A stretch of 64,000 nt of DNA from CAISIP01 sp031396205 (GTDB lineage: Bacteria > Pseudomonadota > Gammaproteobacteria > Burkholderiales > Burkholderiaceae_C): positions 1 to 64,000 of the forward strand of contig JANNKH010000117.1 of the NCBI GenBank assembly GCA_031396205.1. Reading direction: 5' to 3'. Both the position numbers and the translations under genes were made by a program. Numbering within the stretch: position 1 is the first letter of the stretch; each line of letters opens with the position of its first letter. Below are positions 7,498 to 16,231 of this stretch, piece after piece. The notes below the pieces were generated by a model. It was not told the DNA's origin. It saw only the letters and a list, made by a program, of their open reading frames with translations, and did not search any database.

Positions 7498-9747
7498 TTA
7501 TTTCGTTTCGAAATTTGTCGCACCGTCCCATTCAAGATCAAATGGAAGCAGCCGCATGGAGGCTACACGGTCAGAGTACAGGTGGTAAAGGTATTTTTTG
7601 GCATTCATGCGCAGCAAGTTCATCATCAGCAGATCGCATTGCTCCCAGTCCTGTGCCCGGTACGCTTTCAAGAACGAGGCCCATGTCTTGAGTTCCGACT
7701 CGGTTTCGGCTCCGATGCGATTGGTCGGCGCCACCGGCCAGAAAATCGCAACTGCCTGATCTTTGCCCTTGACCCGGACCCGGTCCAACTCCTGCCAACC
7801 GAACGCCGGCGCCAGCTTGCGTGCGGACTCGCTGACCACGGTGTCCACGCCATAGACCTTGGACAAGCCTTCGAGCCGCGAACCCAGGTTCACCGCATCA
7901 CCGATGACGGTGTAACTCTTGCGAATATTGGAACCCATGTCGCCAACACACATATTACCCGTATTGACACCAATACCAATGCCGATTTCAGGTATGCCTT
8001 TGGCTCGGTGTTCCTCATTGATGCCCCGCACCGCACTGGCCATTTCCATCGCCGATTTCACTGCCAGGTGGGCGTGTTCCGTCGTTTCAACCGGTGCCCC
8101 CCAAAAGGCCATTACACAGTCGCCCATGTACTTGTCTATGGTGCCGCGGTTGGCACGGATGATACCGGTCAGCCGGGTGAACACACCGTTGAGCAAGGCC
8201 TGCAGCTGGATCGGCTCCATCTGCTCGGACATCTTGGTGAAACCCCGCATGTCGCAGAACATCACTGTCATTTCCCGATTGGTTGCCGCCATGCTATAGC
8301 TGTCCGGATCCTTGACCATTTCGTCCACCAGCTCCGGCGGAACATAGGTTCCAAACAGATGCGCGAGTTCGCGCTTGGAGCGGCTTTCGACAAAATAGCC
8401 GTAACTCATGTTGAGCGCGAATGCCGTGACGGCCATCACCATCGCCCCCCCCAGCGGCAGCACCAGGCCCGCACCCAGATACAGCCAGATATTGAGCGCG
8501 GCGACCGCCGCTATCACCAGCGCGCTCAGGATCACGGCCCGGGTCGCAGTAACCAGCGGCAAAGCGAACGCCAGAATCAACCCCGAGAAAAGCAGCACCA
8601 CTACTTCGTAACCCACAGCGTAGTCCGGCTTGACCAGCGTCTTGCCGTCAAGCAGGCCCGAAATGACATTGGCATGGGCCTCGACCCCCGGATAGACCTC
8701 GCTTACCGGGGTCACCCGCAAATCCTGCAGGCCTGGCGCGGTCGTGCCGACCAGCACGATCTTGTCCTTGAGCGTCTCGGGTGGGATGGCCTTGGACAAC
8801 AGGTCCGCTGCCGATACGTACCTGAACGATCCTCCCTTGGGACCACCGAAACCGCGAAACGGAATCAGCGCGGAGACCTGCTCATCAACCGGAATCGCCA
8901 GCACCTTGCCGCCGAGCTTGAGCTGGATGCTCTCCAGGCCCTGGTAGCTGCGCGCCAGCATACGCTCCTTGGGAAAACCCGGCGAGACCGTCGGCAGGCC
9001 GGCCAGCAAACGGAACATCGCCAAGGAAAGGGATTCGTAGTATGCGCCCTTGTAGTCTGCGATCAGCGGCAGCGAACGGACAACACCATCGCCTTCGGGT
9101 ATCGGGTTGAAATGGCCCGCGATCGGAGCAGCCTTGGCGATCGCAGCGATATTGGAGCCAAACCCGTTCCAGGTCGTGAACTTGATCGGCCGACCCTGTA
9201 GCGCAGCCTTGTCCATCACCGGCTCGGGCAATACACCCGAAGTAAAGCCATCGCGGTCACCCGTCAGGTAGTAGCCCAGGACAACAGGCCGTCCTTGCAG
9301 TGATTTGGCAAACATGGCGTCGTAGTCCAAGGATGCCTGCAATTGACGGACCTTTTCTGCAAACCCCGGCTGGTCGCGCAGTTCGCGCTGCGCCAACTCG
9401 GTCAACCGCTTCAGGCCGGAGCTTTCGTCAGGCTCGGCAAACACGATGTCGAACCCCAGCAGCGCGACCTTCTGGCGCTCAAAAAGCTCATTGGTCAGTT
9501 CAGCGAGTCGGTTACGCCCCCAGGGCCAGCGTCCAATCTGGGCCAGGCTTTTTTCGTCGATATCGATGATGACGACACGCTCGTCCAACGTGCGCGGCAT
9601 GGTTGCCCGCAAACGGGAGTCATAGATGATGTTGTCCAGCCGCTCCAGCACGCCGAGCCGGACTACGCCCGAGGCATGCAACAGCGCAAATACCAGCGGC
9701 AGCAGCGTGACAAGGATGCGAGGCCAGTGCCTGACGAGCGCTCGCAT
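7498..9747 (-). CDS. CHASE2-domain class III adenylate cyclase
   Basis: Membrane receptor cyclase of 749 residues. An N-terminal membrane segment is followed by a periplasmic CHASE2 domain (signature VIDIDEKSLAQIGRWPWGR), three membrane helices near residues 375-455, and a C-terminal class III cyclase domain. The catalytic features are intact: metal-binding Asp in FCDMRGF and YMGDC, adenine-selecting Lys in TIDKYMGD and Asp in VIGDAVNLGSRLE, and the transition-state Asn/Arg. It should make cAMP in response to an unknown periplasmic signal. ATG 9747 is preferred to a TTG at 9762. The next gene encodes a cAMP phosphodiesterase, and the kinase upstream carries the same sensor type. Confidence 0.92.
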   Translation of the reverse strand: MRALVRHWPRILVTLLPLVFALLHASGVVRLGVLERLDNIIYDSRLRATMPRTLDERVVIIDIDEKSLAQIGRWPWGRNRLAELTNELFERQKVALLGFDIVFAEPDESSGLKRLTELAQRELRDQPGFAEKVRQLQASLDYDAMFAKSLQGRPVVLGYYLTGDRDGFTSGVLPEPVMDKAALQGRPIKFTTWNGFGSNIAAIAKAAPIAGHFNPIPEGDGVVRSLPLIADYKGAYYESLSLAMFRLLAGLPTVSPGFPKERMLARSYQGLESIQLKLGGKVLAIPVDEQVSALIPFRGFGGPKGGSFRYVSAADLLSKAIPPETLKDKIVLVGTTAPGLQDLRVTPVSEVYPGVEAHANVISGLLDGKTLVKPDYAVGYEVVVLLFSGLILAFALPLVTATRAVILSALVIAAVAALNIWLYLGAGLVLPLGGAMVMAVTAFALNMSYGYFVESRSKRELAHLFGTYVPPELVDEMVKDPDSYSMAATNREMTVMFCDMRGFTKMSEQMEPIQLQALLNGVFTRLTGIIRANRGTIDKYMGDCVMAFWGAPVETTEHAHLAVKSAMEMASAVRGINEEHRAKGIPEIGIGIGVNTGNMCVGDMGSNIRKSYTVIGDAVNLGSRLEGLSKVYGVDTVVSESARKLAPAFGWQELDRVRVKGKDQAVAIFWPVAPTNRIGAETESELKTWASFLKAYRAQDWEQCDLLMMNLLRMNAKKYLYHLYSDRVASMRLLPFDLEWDGATNFETK

Positions 9748-9806
9748 CGCAGCCCTACCCAACTGGCTTGAAAGCTGCCACGGAATTCAGCAACCGGCCT
9801 GGCAAA

Positions 9807-10508
9807 TCAGCTTTGAACGAATTGCATCTGCGTCCCGGCCAGTTCGATAAGGTCGCCATTCTTCAGCGACACGGGATCGGTACCGATCGGTGCGCCATTG
9901 AGCGACGGATTGCCAGCCCCTTCGACATGGTGCACCACAAAACCATGCTGACGCTTGGTGATGGCCGCCACGGCCACACCCGGCTTGCCGATCGTGGTCA
10001 CGACTTTGGTCAATGGAACTTCGCGGCCAGCCGCCGCACCGGACAATACCTTGATGGAGGCCTGCGCGGCGGCCCCGCCGGCCGTCGGTGCGAAAGCGGC
10101 AGCCGCCGGCCGCGCGACCATGCCTCCGGAAATTGATGCGGGTCCACCAGAGACACCAGCAGCCGCCATGCCACTCGAGCCCGACTTGACCATCATCGTC
10201 TTCTCGTAGCCATCACTCGCTGCTTCGCCGACGAACTTGATCTTGTACTTGCCAACTTCTACCGTGTCGCCATTTTGCAACTGCTGCTTCTTGGCCGCCT
10301 TGCCATTGACGTAAGTGCCATTGGTGCTGTTGAGGTCTTCGATAAAGACGTCGCTGCCCGCCATCTGGAACACCGCATGTTCGCCGCTGATTGCAAGATT
10401 GTCGATCACGACATCGTTGTACGGCCGACGGCCCAGGGTAGTCCGGTCCTTTGTCAACTGGACTTCCTTGATGACAACTCCATCGATCGATACGATCATT
10501 TTCGGCAT
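9807..10508 (-). CDS. Double FHA-domain protein
   Basis: Cytoplasmic protein of 233 residues. FHA1 (about 1-95) keeps the phospho-Thr-binding residues GR (26-27), SxxH (41-44) and NSTNG (60-64). A Gly/Ala-rich linker follows, containing the motif YEKTMMV with Thr104. A second, degenerate FHA fold lies at about 147-232, lacking the SxxH motif but keeping a late NGD turn. FHA domains bind phosphothreonine; the linker Thr could itself be phosphorylated, as in GarA-type proteins. The gene is sandwiched between the phosphatase and the cyclase genes, so it probably passes the kinase signal to the cyclase or the pilus ATPase. The target is not known. Confidence 0.88.
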   Translation of the reverse strand: MPKMIVSIDGVVIKEVQLTKDRTTLGRRPYNDVVIDNLAISGEHAVFQMAGSDVFIEDLNSTNGTYVNGKAAKKQQLQNGDTVEVGKYKIKFVGEAASDGYEKTMMVKSGSSGMAAAGVSGGPASISGGMVARPAAAAFAPTAGGAAAQASIKVLSGAAAGREVPLTKVVTTIGKPGVAVAAITKRQHGFVVHHVEGAGNPSLNGAPIGTDPVSLKNGDLIELAGTQMQFVQS

Positions 10509-10556
10509 GACCGACTCCTATTTCCGTGACAGATTTTCATATTACACATGAGATAC

Positions 10557-11345
10557 CTATTTTCCCAACAGCCTGGAGATCAGGCCACGCTTCTCCGTCA
10601 CTGGCTCCGCCTGGACCAGCAGTACTGAAATATTGTCGCGCCCGCCATGCTCGTTGGCGACCGCAACCAGGATGTCCGCTTTCTGGTCCATCGGCACAGG
10701 CCCCCCGAGGATACTGGCAATTTCGGCATCGTCAACCATGTCGGACAGGCCGTCTGAACACAAAAGATAGCAGTCTCCCGCTTCCACCTGGTGCTCATTG
10801 ATCTCGAGCATGACCGCATCTTCCACGCCCAACGCCCGCGTCACAAGGTTTTTGATCGACGACCCGGCTGCCTGCTCCTGGGTGATCAAGCCGGCGTCGA
10901 TCTGCTCCTGCAACAGGGAATGGTCTTTCGTGATCTGGCTCAACGCGCCAGCGCGCAAGCGATAGCAGCGCGAGTCGCCGATATGCCCAAGAACCAGTGT
11001 CGAGGCATGAAATACGCCAACGACCAGTGTCGTGCCCATGCCCGAATACTGAGGATTGGAGCCCGAAGCATTAAAAATTGAGCGATTGGCGTTGTCCACG
11101 CAGATCTCGAGCGCTCGCCGGATCTCCTTGACTTTGGCATGTTTACCGGTTTCGGACAGCCAGCGCGCCATCTCCGACTTGATGAATGCCGTCGCCATGC
11201 CGCTGGCGATCTCACCCGCGTTGTATCCGCCCATGCCATCGGCCAGCACACCAAACTGGGCCACCTCGTCGACCGCCACCGCGTCTTCGTTGTTGTCCCT
11301 GGCCCGGCCTGGATCGGTTCGAGAGTGAAACGTGTAATGCATCAT
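10557..11345 (-). CDS. PP2C-family Ser/Thr protein phosphatase
   Basis: Cytoplasmic PPM/PP2C phosphatase of 262 residues with all the core motifs: RARDNNED, LADGMGG, HIGDSRCYR, LLCSDGLSD and GGRDNIS, which carry the metal-binding aspartates. Proteins of this kind (Stp/PrpC) remove phosphate from substrates of the partner Hanks kinase. The gene starts 9 nt after the kinase stop codon, a clear cotranscribed kinase/phosphatase pair. No membrane segment is present. Confidence 0.92.
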   Translation of the reverse strand: MMHYTFHSRTDPGRARDNNEDAVAVDEVAQFGVLADGMGGYNAGEIASGMATAFIKSEMARWLSETGKHAKVKEIRRALEICVDNANRSIFNASGSNPQYSGMGTTLVVGVFHASTLVLGHIGDSRCYRLRAGALSQITKDHSLLQEQIDAGLITQEQAAGSSIKNLVTRALGVEDAVMLEINEHQVEAGDCYLLCSDGLSDMVDDAEIASILGGPVPMDQKADILVAVANEHGGRDNISVLLVQAEPVTEKRGLISRLLGK

Positions 11346-11354
11346 GGTGTCGGG

Positions 11355-14303
11355 TCAGATTTCGACATCCGGCACCGTGGGACTGGCAGGACCCGGTTTC
11401 TCATCAACCTTCGTATGGTGCACAGCCGTTTTCTCGAAGGCTTCATTTCGACCGCTGGCCGGATTCACATGATGCACCGCGGTCTTCTGGAACGGATCAT
11501 CCTGCCGGCCTCCTGAGGGGGCATGGTAGACGGCGGTCTTTTGGAACGTGTCGTCCTGCTGCGGCGCAGCGCGCGTGTTGTGCACCACGGTTTTCTCGAA
11601 CTGCGCCGATGCCGCGACGGCGGCTGTGGCGATGACCGCCGTCTTTTCATGCCCTGGCGCAGCCGCAGTCACCGTGGCCTGGGTTCGCCCACTGGAAGCG
11701 GAAAGGGCCTGGGTGCCGCCGCCCAGTTCGGCCAGCACTCCGCGCAGGTCGTTGGCGAACTGCTCACCATCCTGGTACCGCGTCTCTGGTCGCTTGCTCA
11801 TCGACAAAGCGACAAGGTTAGACAGGTTTTCGGGTACTTCACTGCGAATGGTACGCACATCAGGAGCCTCTTCGTTTGCGATCTTGTACATGAGCTCAGC
11901 CATCGAGTCACCGCGGAACGGCAAGACGCCGGACAACATCTGGAACAGCATGACACCCAAGGAATAAAGGTCTGATCGACCGTCCACCTTTTTGCCGGCC
12001 AGTTGTTCGGGGGACATGAAGCTTGGCGTACCGAGCACCAGGCCCGTCTTGGTCTTGCTCGAGTCAGTGATGCGCGCAATGCCGAAGTCGGTGACCTTCA
12101 CCGTGTCGGTGTCATGCTCGTACATGATATTGGCGGGCTTTATGTCGCGGTGCACCACGTTTTGCTTGTGCGCATAGGCGAGCGCCTCCGCGACTCGCGC
12201 GACAATCGACAGCACCCGCGGGACCGGCAACAGGTTGCCGGCCTTGCAGTAGTCCAGCAGGTCCTTGCCCTTGAGGAACTCCATGGCGATATAGGCCAGG
12301 TCGTGTTCCTCGCCAGCATCGAAGATGGTGACGATATTCTGGTGCTGCAGTCGCCCAGCCGTTTCGGCTTCGCGGAAGAAGCGTTCGCGCGCATCGACCA
12401 GGTCATCGCCCGAGAACTCCTGGCTCAGCGCCATGGTCTTGATGGCCACGACACGACCGATCTTCGGATCCTTGCCCAGGTACACCACACCCATAGCGCC
12501 CTTGCCCAGTTCCTTGTCGACCTGGTAGCGACCCAGCATCGGCTTCTCGACTGAGCCACCGTCGAGCAACATGGTCCCGCCAGGGTGGGAGCCGCCGCCA
12601 CCCAGCATCACGGTCTCGGACAGGTTCTTGGCCCGGTTGAGCTTGGCCTGCAGATCCTTGTAGTCCTTGTCGAACGTCGCCATGTGCTGATAGACCGCTT
12701 CCGCCTTGTTGAACTGGCGCTTGCGTTCGAAATCGAGTGCCAGACTGTACAGGTTGCCCATCACCGCATCGCCGAACGGAACCCGGCGAAAGCGGTCGAA
12801 CGCCGCATCAAGTTGGCCCTGGCCCTGCAACGCCAGACCCATCATGCGGTTGGTTTCAGCGGACTCCTCGTCGGACTTGAGCTTGCCGGCCTCAGTGACC
12901 AGGAAGCGTTTGGTTGTGAGCGCCAGATGCCCGATCGCTAGAAGCATGGCCGGCAGGACCAGTTTGATCCACATGGCGCTACCCGACAACAATCCGAACT
13001 CGGCACCCAGCAATGCCACAAACAGGACCAGCGTCATGATGGCCGCGGTTCCCGCCGACAATTTGGGCAACACCGCGACGATGTAGGCCGCCACCAGCAG
13101 GAAAACCGCCAGCGTCGCCCATACACCCCAGCCGGGCTGGACGATGAAGTGCTCACCCAGAATGCTCGATGTGATGTGCGCAATGGTTTCGGCAGGCGAT
13201 AGTCCCGCACTGCCCGGCACCGGAAACTGCACGCCTACGCCGGCCGCCGTGGCGCCGACGATGACGATCTTGTCGGCATATTTGGTCGCCGGGATCTTTC
13301 CGGTCAGCACATCGTAAAACGAGTCGACCGCGAACGCCGGACGCCCATCGCGCGCCTTGTAGAACTGCGGCAGCATCAGTGCGCCTTCGTCGGTCTTGAC
13401 GCGCAATTTTCCGATCTGCACCGATTCGCCCACATTGAGCTTGACGTCCTCGGGCCCCAGGTTCAGGCTCTTGACGGCCGCCAGCAATGCCATCGAGGGC
13501 ACCGCATTGCCGTAATAGTTCACCAGCAGCGGCTCCTGGCGCACCGAGCCGTCCACATCCTGGATCTGGTTCAGGTGGGCGACGCCGGCCGCGGCTGCGC
13601 CGATCTCCTCAATGGGCACCTGGCCGCTGATCGCCGGAATGCCAAAACCTTCCTGCGCCTTGATCGCGCTCTTGAGCACAAAACCAGGCAACGGCTTGTC
13701 CGGATTGCCTTGCGGCTCGCCCAACAGGAACACCGATGGCACCAATACATTGCCGGCGCTTTTCATGCTGGCCGCCAGAACCGCGTCCGTATCCAGCGCC
13801 TTTTCGGCCTCGGCAATCACCTTGCCCAGTTCACCCTTGCTCGCCTCCGAACCCGAACCCAACAGGGACTTCATCTTGCGGATGTAACTCAGGCCGCGGT
13901 CCACCTGGGGTTCGATGAAGAACACTGTCTCGACAATGGTCTTGGCCTTCGCCGCCGCGAGCTGGTCGATCAGCTTGGCATGGATATCGCGCGACCATGG
14001 CCAGCGCCCGATGTTGGCAATGCTCTGGTCGTCAATGGCGATGATGGCGATGCGGTCGGATGGCAACCGGGAGGTGCTGGTACTGCCAAAGTCATAGAAC
14101 CTGCGCTCCAGGGTTCCAATCAGGTCGGTGATCTGGTTCAGTAGCAATACTGCGATGACAATGGCGACCCCTGCAAACCAATCGGCGCGCCAGAACTGAG
14201 CATTTTTCGAAGATGATTTTATTGCCACGTTCCAACCCACCCGAATAATTGGTTCGACTTTGCACGGCGCACGAGAGCCGGAAATAGCCCCAGTCGCCCA
14301 CAT
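11355..14303 (-). CDS. CHASE2-domain Hanks-type Ser/Thr protein kinase
   Basis: Receptor kinase of up to 982 residues. An N-terminal membrane helix is followed by periplasmic CHASE2 (IIAIDDQSIANIGRWPWSRD), three membrane helices near 365-460, a short TPR-like helical stretch, and a cytoplasmic kinase domain (about 590-850). The kinase has GKGAMGVVY, the catalytic HRDIKPAN and the DFG Asp in VTDFGIAR, plus an activation loop ending GTPSFMSPEQ. The C-terminal tail has five KT(A/V)V motifs at Thr 888, 905, 923, 941 and 959. The start is uncertain; GTG codons near 14240 would remove about 21-25 residues that look noncoding. Domain order differs from PknB-type kinases, whose sensor follows the kinase. 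It heads the signalling operon. Confidence 0.92.
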   Translation of the reverse strand: MWATGAISGSRAPCKVEPIIRVGWNVAIKSSSKNAQFWRADWFAGVAIVIAVLLLNQITDLIGTLERRFYDFGSTSTSRLPSDRIAIIAIDDQSIANIGRWPWSRDIHAKLIDQLAAAKAKTIVETVFFIEPQVDRGLSYIRKMKSLLGSGSEASKGELGKVIAEAEKALDTDAVLAASMKSAGNVLVPSVFLLGEPQGNPDKPLPGFVLKSAIKAQEGFGIPAISGQVPIEEIGAAAAGVAHLNQIQDVDGSVRQEPLLVNYYGNAVPSMALLAAVKSLNLGPEDVKLNVGESVQIGKLRVKTDEGALMLPQFYKARDGRPAFAVDSFYDVLTGKIPATKYADKIVIVGATAAGVGVQFPVPGSAGLSPAETIAHITSSILGEHFIVQPGWGVWATLAVFLLVAAYIVAVLPKLSAGTAAIMTLVLFVALLGAEFGLLSGSAMWIKLVLPAMLLAIGHLALTTKRFLVTEAGKLKSDEESAETNRMMGLALQGQGQLDAAFDRFRRVPFGDAVMGNLYSLALDFERKRQFNKAEAVYQHMATFDKDYKDLQAKLNRAKNLSETVMLGGGGSHPGGTMLLDGGSVEKPMLGRYQVDKELGKGAMGVVYLGKDPKIGRVVAIKTMALSQEFSGDDLVDARERFFREAETAGRLQHQNIVTIFDAGEEHDLAYIAMEFLKGKDLLDYCKAGNLLPVPRVLSIVARVAEALAYAHKQNVVHRDIKPANIMYEHDTDTVKVTDFGIARITDSSKTKTGLVLGTPSFMSPEQLAGKKVDGRSDLYSLGVMLFQMLSGVLPFRGDSMAELMYKIANEEAPDVRTIRSEVPENLSNLVALSMSKRPETRYQDGEQFANDLRGVLAELGGGTQALSASSGRTQATVTAAAPGHEKTAVIATAAVAASAQFEKTVVHNTRAAPQQDDTFQKTAVYHAPSGGRQDDPFQKTAVHHVNPASGRNEAFEKTAVHHTKVDEKPGPASPTVPDVEI
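11409..11654 (-). repeat. Coding repeat: five KT(A/V)V phospho-motifs in the kinase tail
   Basis: The last 100 residues of the kinase contain HEKTAVI, FEKTVVH, FQKTAVYH, FQKTAVHH and FEKTAVHH. The threonines are 17, 18, 18 and 18 residues apart. Linkers are Gly/Pro/Asp-rich, so the tail is probably disordered. Similar acidic-KT contexts are common Hanks-kinase phosphosites; multi-site autophosphorylation and FHA docking are inferred. Confidence 0.8.
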
Positions 14304-14445
14304 CCCCGATGCGAGGAGACTACGTTAGCAGACCACGCCGTTGCAGACAAGAGACAAGTTGACGCCCGCTTGTCGTTTTTTTGCACTGCCGCCGGCCGCG
14401 ATGCGCGGCCCCGTGGAGCGTTCTGCGCGACCGTCGCAAACGCTG

Positions 14446-15144
14446 TCAGCTCGCCGGCCTGGATCGGGCACGCAACGCCAGCCCCGCACCATACACCAAT
14501 AGCGCACCGGCAATACCCATGCCATAGTTCCACACAGTTGCCTGCGGCAACCAGTCGCGCATCGCCGGGTCGGTGTGGGCCATGGTCCCGGCGATCCATC
14601 CGAGCAACATTCCACCCACCGTAATGATGATCGGAAACCGGTCCATCAATTTGAGCACCAACTGGCTGCCCCAGATGATGATGGGAACGCTGACCAGCAG
14701 ACCGAATATGACCAGCGGCAGCTGGTGCTTTTCGCCAGCGCCGGTGGCAGCGCCGGCGATGGCAATCACGTTGTCAACGCTCATCACCAGGTCGGCGACG
14801 ATGACCGTCTTGACGGCCGACCACAGGCGGTCACTGCCCTGGATGTTGGCGTGTTCATCCTCGTCCTGCGGCGCCAGCAGCTTGATGCCGATCCAGACCA
14901 GCAACACGGCACCCACCAGTTTCAGGTACGGCACCGCCAACAACGTCAACGCAAAGGCGATCAGCACCACGCGCAAGATGATGGCGCCGGCAGTGCCCCA
15001 CAAGATTCCTTTGGTGCGCTGCTCGGGCGGCAACTTGCGGCAGGCCAGCGCAATGACGACCGCGTTGTCGCCACCGAGCAGTATGTCGATCATGATGATC
15101 TGACCGACGGCAATCCAGAAATGGGCGGTGAGAAATTCTTCCAC
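14446..15144 (-). CDS. TerC-family integral membrane protein
   Basis: Protein of 232 residues with seven predicted membrane segments. The conserved family motifs are visible: acidic GGDNAVVIAL in the first helix region and SVDNVIAIAG in the middle, whose Asp and Asn are expected to bind metal. TerC/Alx/YkoY proteins act in metal (Mn) export or metallation of secreted proteins. The N terminus MEEFLTAHFW is typical of the family. It lies between the sucD gene and the signalling operon, on the same strand as both; TerC next to sucCD and pilA is a common order in Burkholderiales. Confidence 0.9.
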   Translation of the reverse strand: MEEFLTAHFWIAVGQIIMIDILLGGDNAVVIALACRKLPPEQRTKGILWGTAGAIILRVVLIAFALTLLAVPYLKLVGAVLLVWIGIKLLAPQDEDEHANIQGSDRLWSAVKTVIVADLVMSVDNVIAIAGAATGAGEKHQLPLVIFGLLVSVPIIIWGSQLVLKLMDRFPIIITVGGMLLGWIAGTMAHTDPAMRDWLPQATVWNYGMGIAGALLVYGAGLALRARSRPAS

Positions 15145-15247
15145 GATAGACCTTCAATTCCCCGCTAGTCAGACGATCAATTCGCCCGTGTGGACGGCGG
15201 CTCTGACAGCCCGACGGTTGCCGCAGCGCGCCAGACAAAAGACGAAA

Positions 15248-16141
15248 CTACAAGACAGACTTGAGCAGCTTGCCCATTTCGGAGGGATTGCGGGTGATCT
15301 TGAAACCGGATTCCTCCATGATGGCCAACTTGGCATTGGCGGTATCGTCACCGCCGGAGATCAGCGCGCCGGCATGGCCCATGCGCTTGCCGGCCGGCGC
15401 CGTCACGCCTGCGATGAACCCGACCACCGGCTTTTTCATGTTGGCTTTGCACCAGCGCGCGGCCTCGGCTTCGTCGGGGCCGCCGATCTCGCCGATCATG
15501 ATCACCGCGTCGGTGTCCGGGTCGTCGTTGAATGCCTGCATCACGTCGATGTGCTTGAGACCATTGATCGGGTCGCCGCCGATTCCGACCGCGCTGGACT
15601 GGCCCAACCCGATGTCGGTCAACTGCGCGACGGCTTCATACGTCAAGGTGCCGGAGCGCGACACCACGCCGATGCGCCCCTTGCGGTGAATATGCCCGGG
15701 CATGATGCCGATCTTGATTTCCTCCGGCGTGATCAAGCCGGGGCAGTTCGGGCCCAGCAGCAGGGTGTTCTTGCCGCCGGCGGCGACCCGGGCGCGCATC
15801 TTGTTGCGCACTTCCAGCATGTCACGCACCGGGATGCCTTCGGTGATACAGATTGCCAGGTCCAATTCGGCTTCGACCGCTTCCCATATGGCCGCCGCAG
15901 CGCCGGCGGGCGGCACGTAGATCACCGAGACGGTGGCCCCGGTCTTGGCTGCGGCGTCCCTGACAGAGCCAAAAATCGGGATCCCGAAGATCGACTCACC
16001 GGCCTTCTTGGGGTGCACACCGGCCACGAAGCAGTTCTTGCCGTTCGCGTATTCCTGGCATTTCTCGGTATGGAACTGCCCGGTCTTGCCGGTAATGCCC
16101 TGCGTGATGACCTTGGTGTCTTTGTTGATCAGAATGCTCAC
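15248..16141 (-). CDS. sucD: Succinyl-CoA synthetase (ADP-forming) alpha subunit
   Basis: TCA-cycle enzyme subunit of 297 residues that makes succinate, CoA and ATP from succinyl-CoA. The N terminus SILINKDTKVITQGITGKTG forms the CoA-binding Rossmann fold. The segment GIGGDPINGLKHIDV and the phosphorylatable histidine in KRMGHAGALISGG (near 256) are conserved. It follows sucC by 90 nt on the same strand, giving the usual sucCD operon. Length is normal for the family. Confidence 0.97.
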   Translation of the reverse strand: MSILINKDTKVITQGITGKTGQFHTEKCQEYANGKNCFVAGVHPKKAGESIFGIPIFGSVRDAAAKTGATVSVIYVPPAGAAAAIWEAVEAELDLAICITEGIPVRDMLEVRNKMRARVAAGGKNTLLLGPNCPGLITPEEIKIGIMPGHIHRKGRIGVVSRSGTLTYEAVAQLTDIGLGQSSAVGIGGDPINGLKHIDVMQAFNDDPDTDAVIMIGEIGGPDEAEAARWCKANMKKPVVGFIAGVTAPAGKRMGHAGALISGGDDTANAKLAIMEESGFKITRNPSEMGKLLKSVL

Positions 16142-16231
16142 TGGAACTCCTTGGCCTAGGGTTGCGCGGCCGCCAGCTGGTAGCCTGGTGCTGCGCCGCC
16201 CCGGATTCTCGATGGTTGCCCGGTTGGGGCA

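Noticed and set aside
7582..9201. 539-codon plus-strand frame opposite the adenylate cyclase gene
   Set aside because: Rich in His, Arg and Gln, typical of the antisense of a high-GC gene; no conserved motif.
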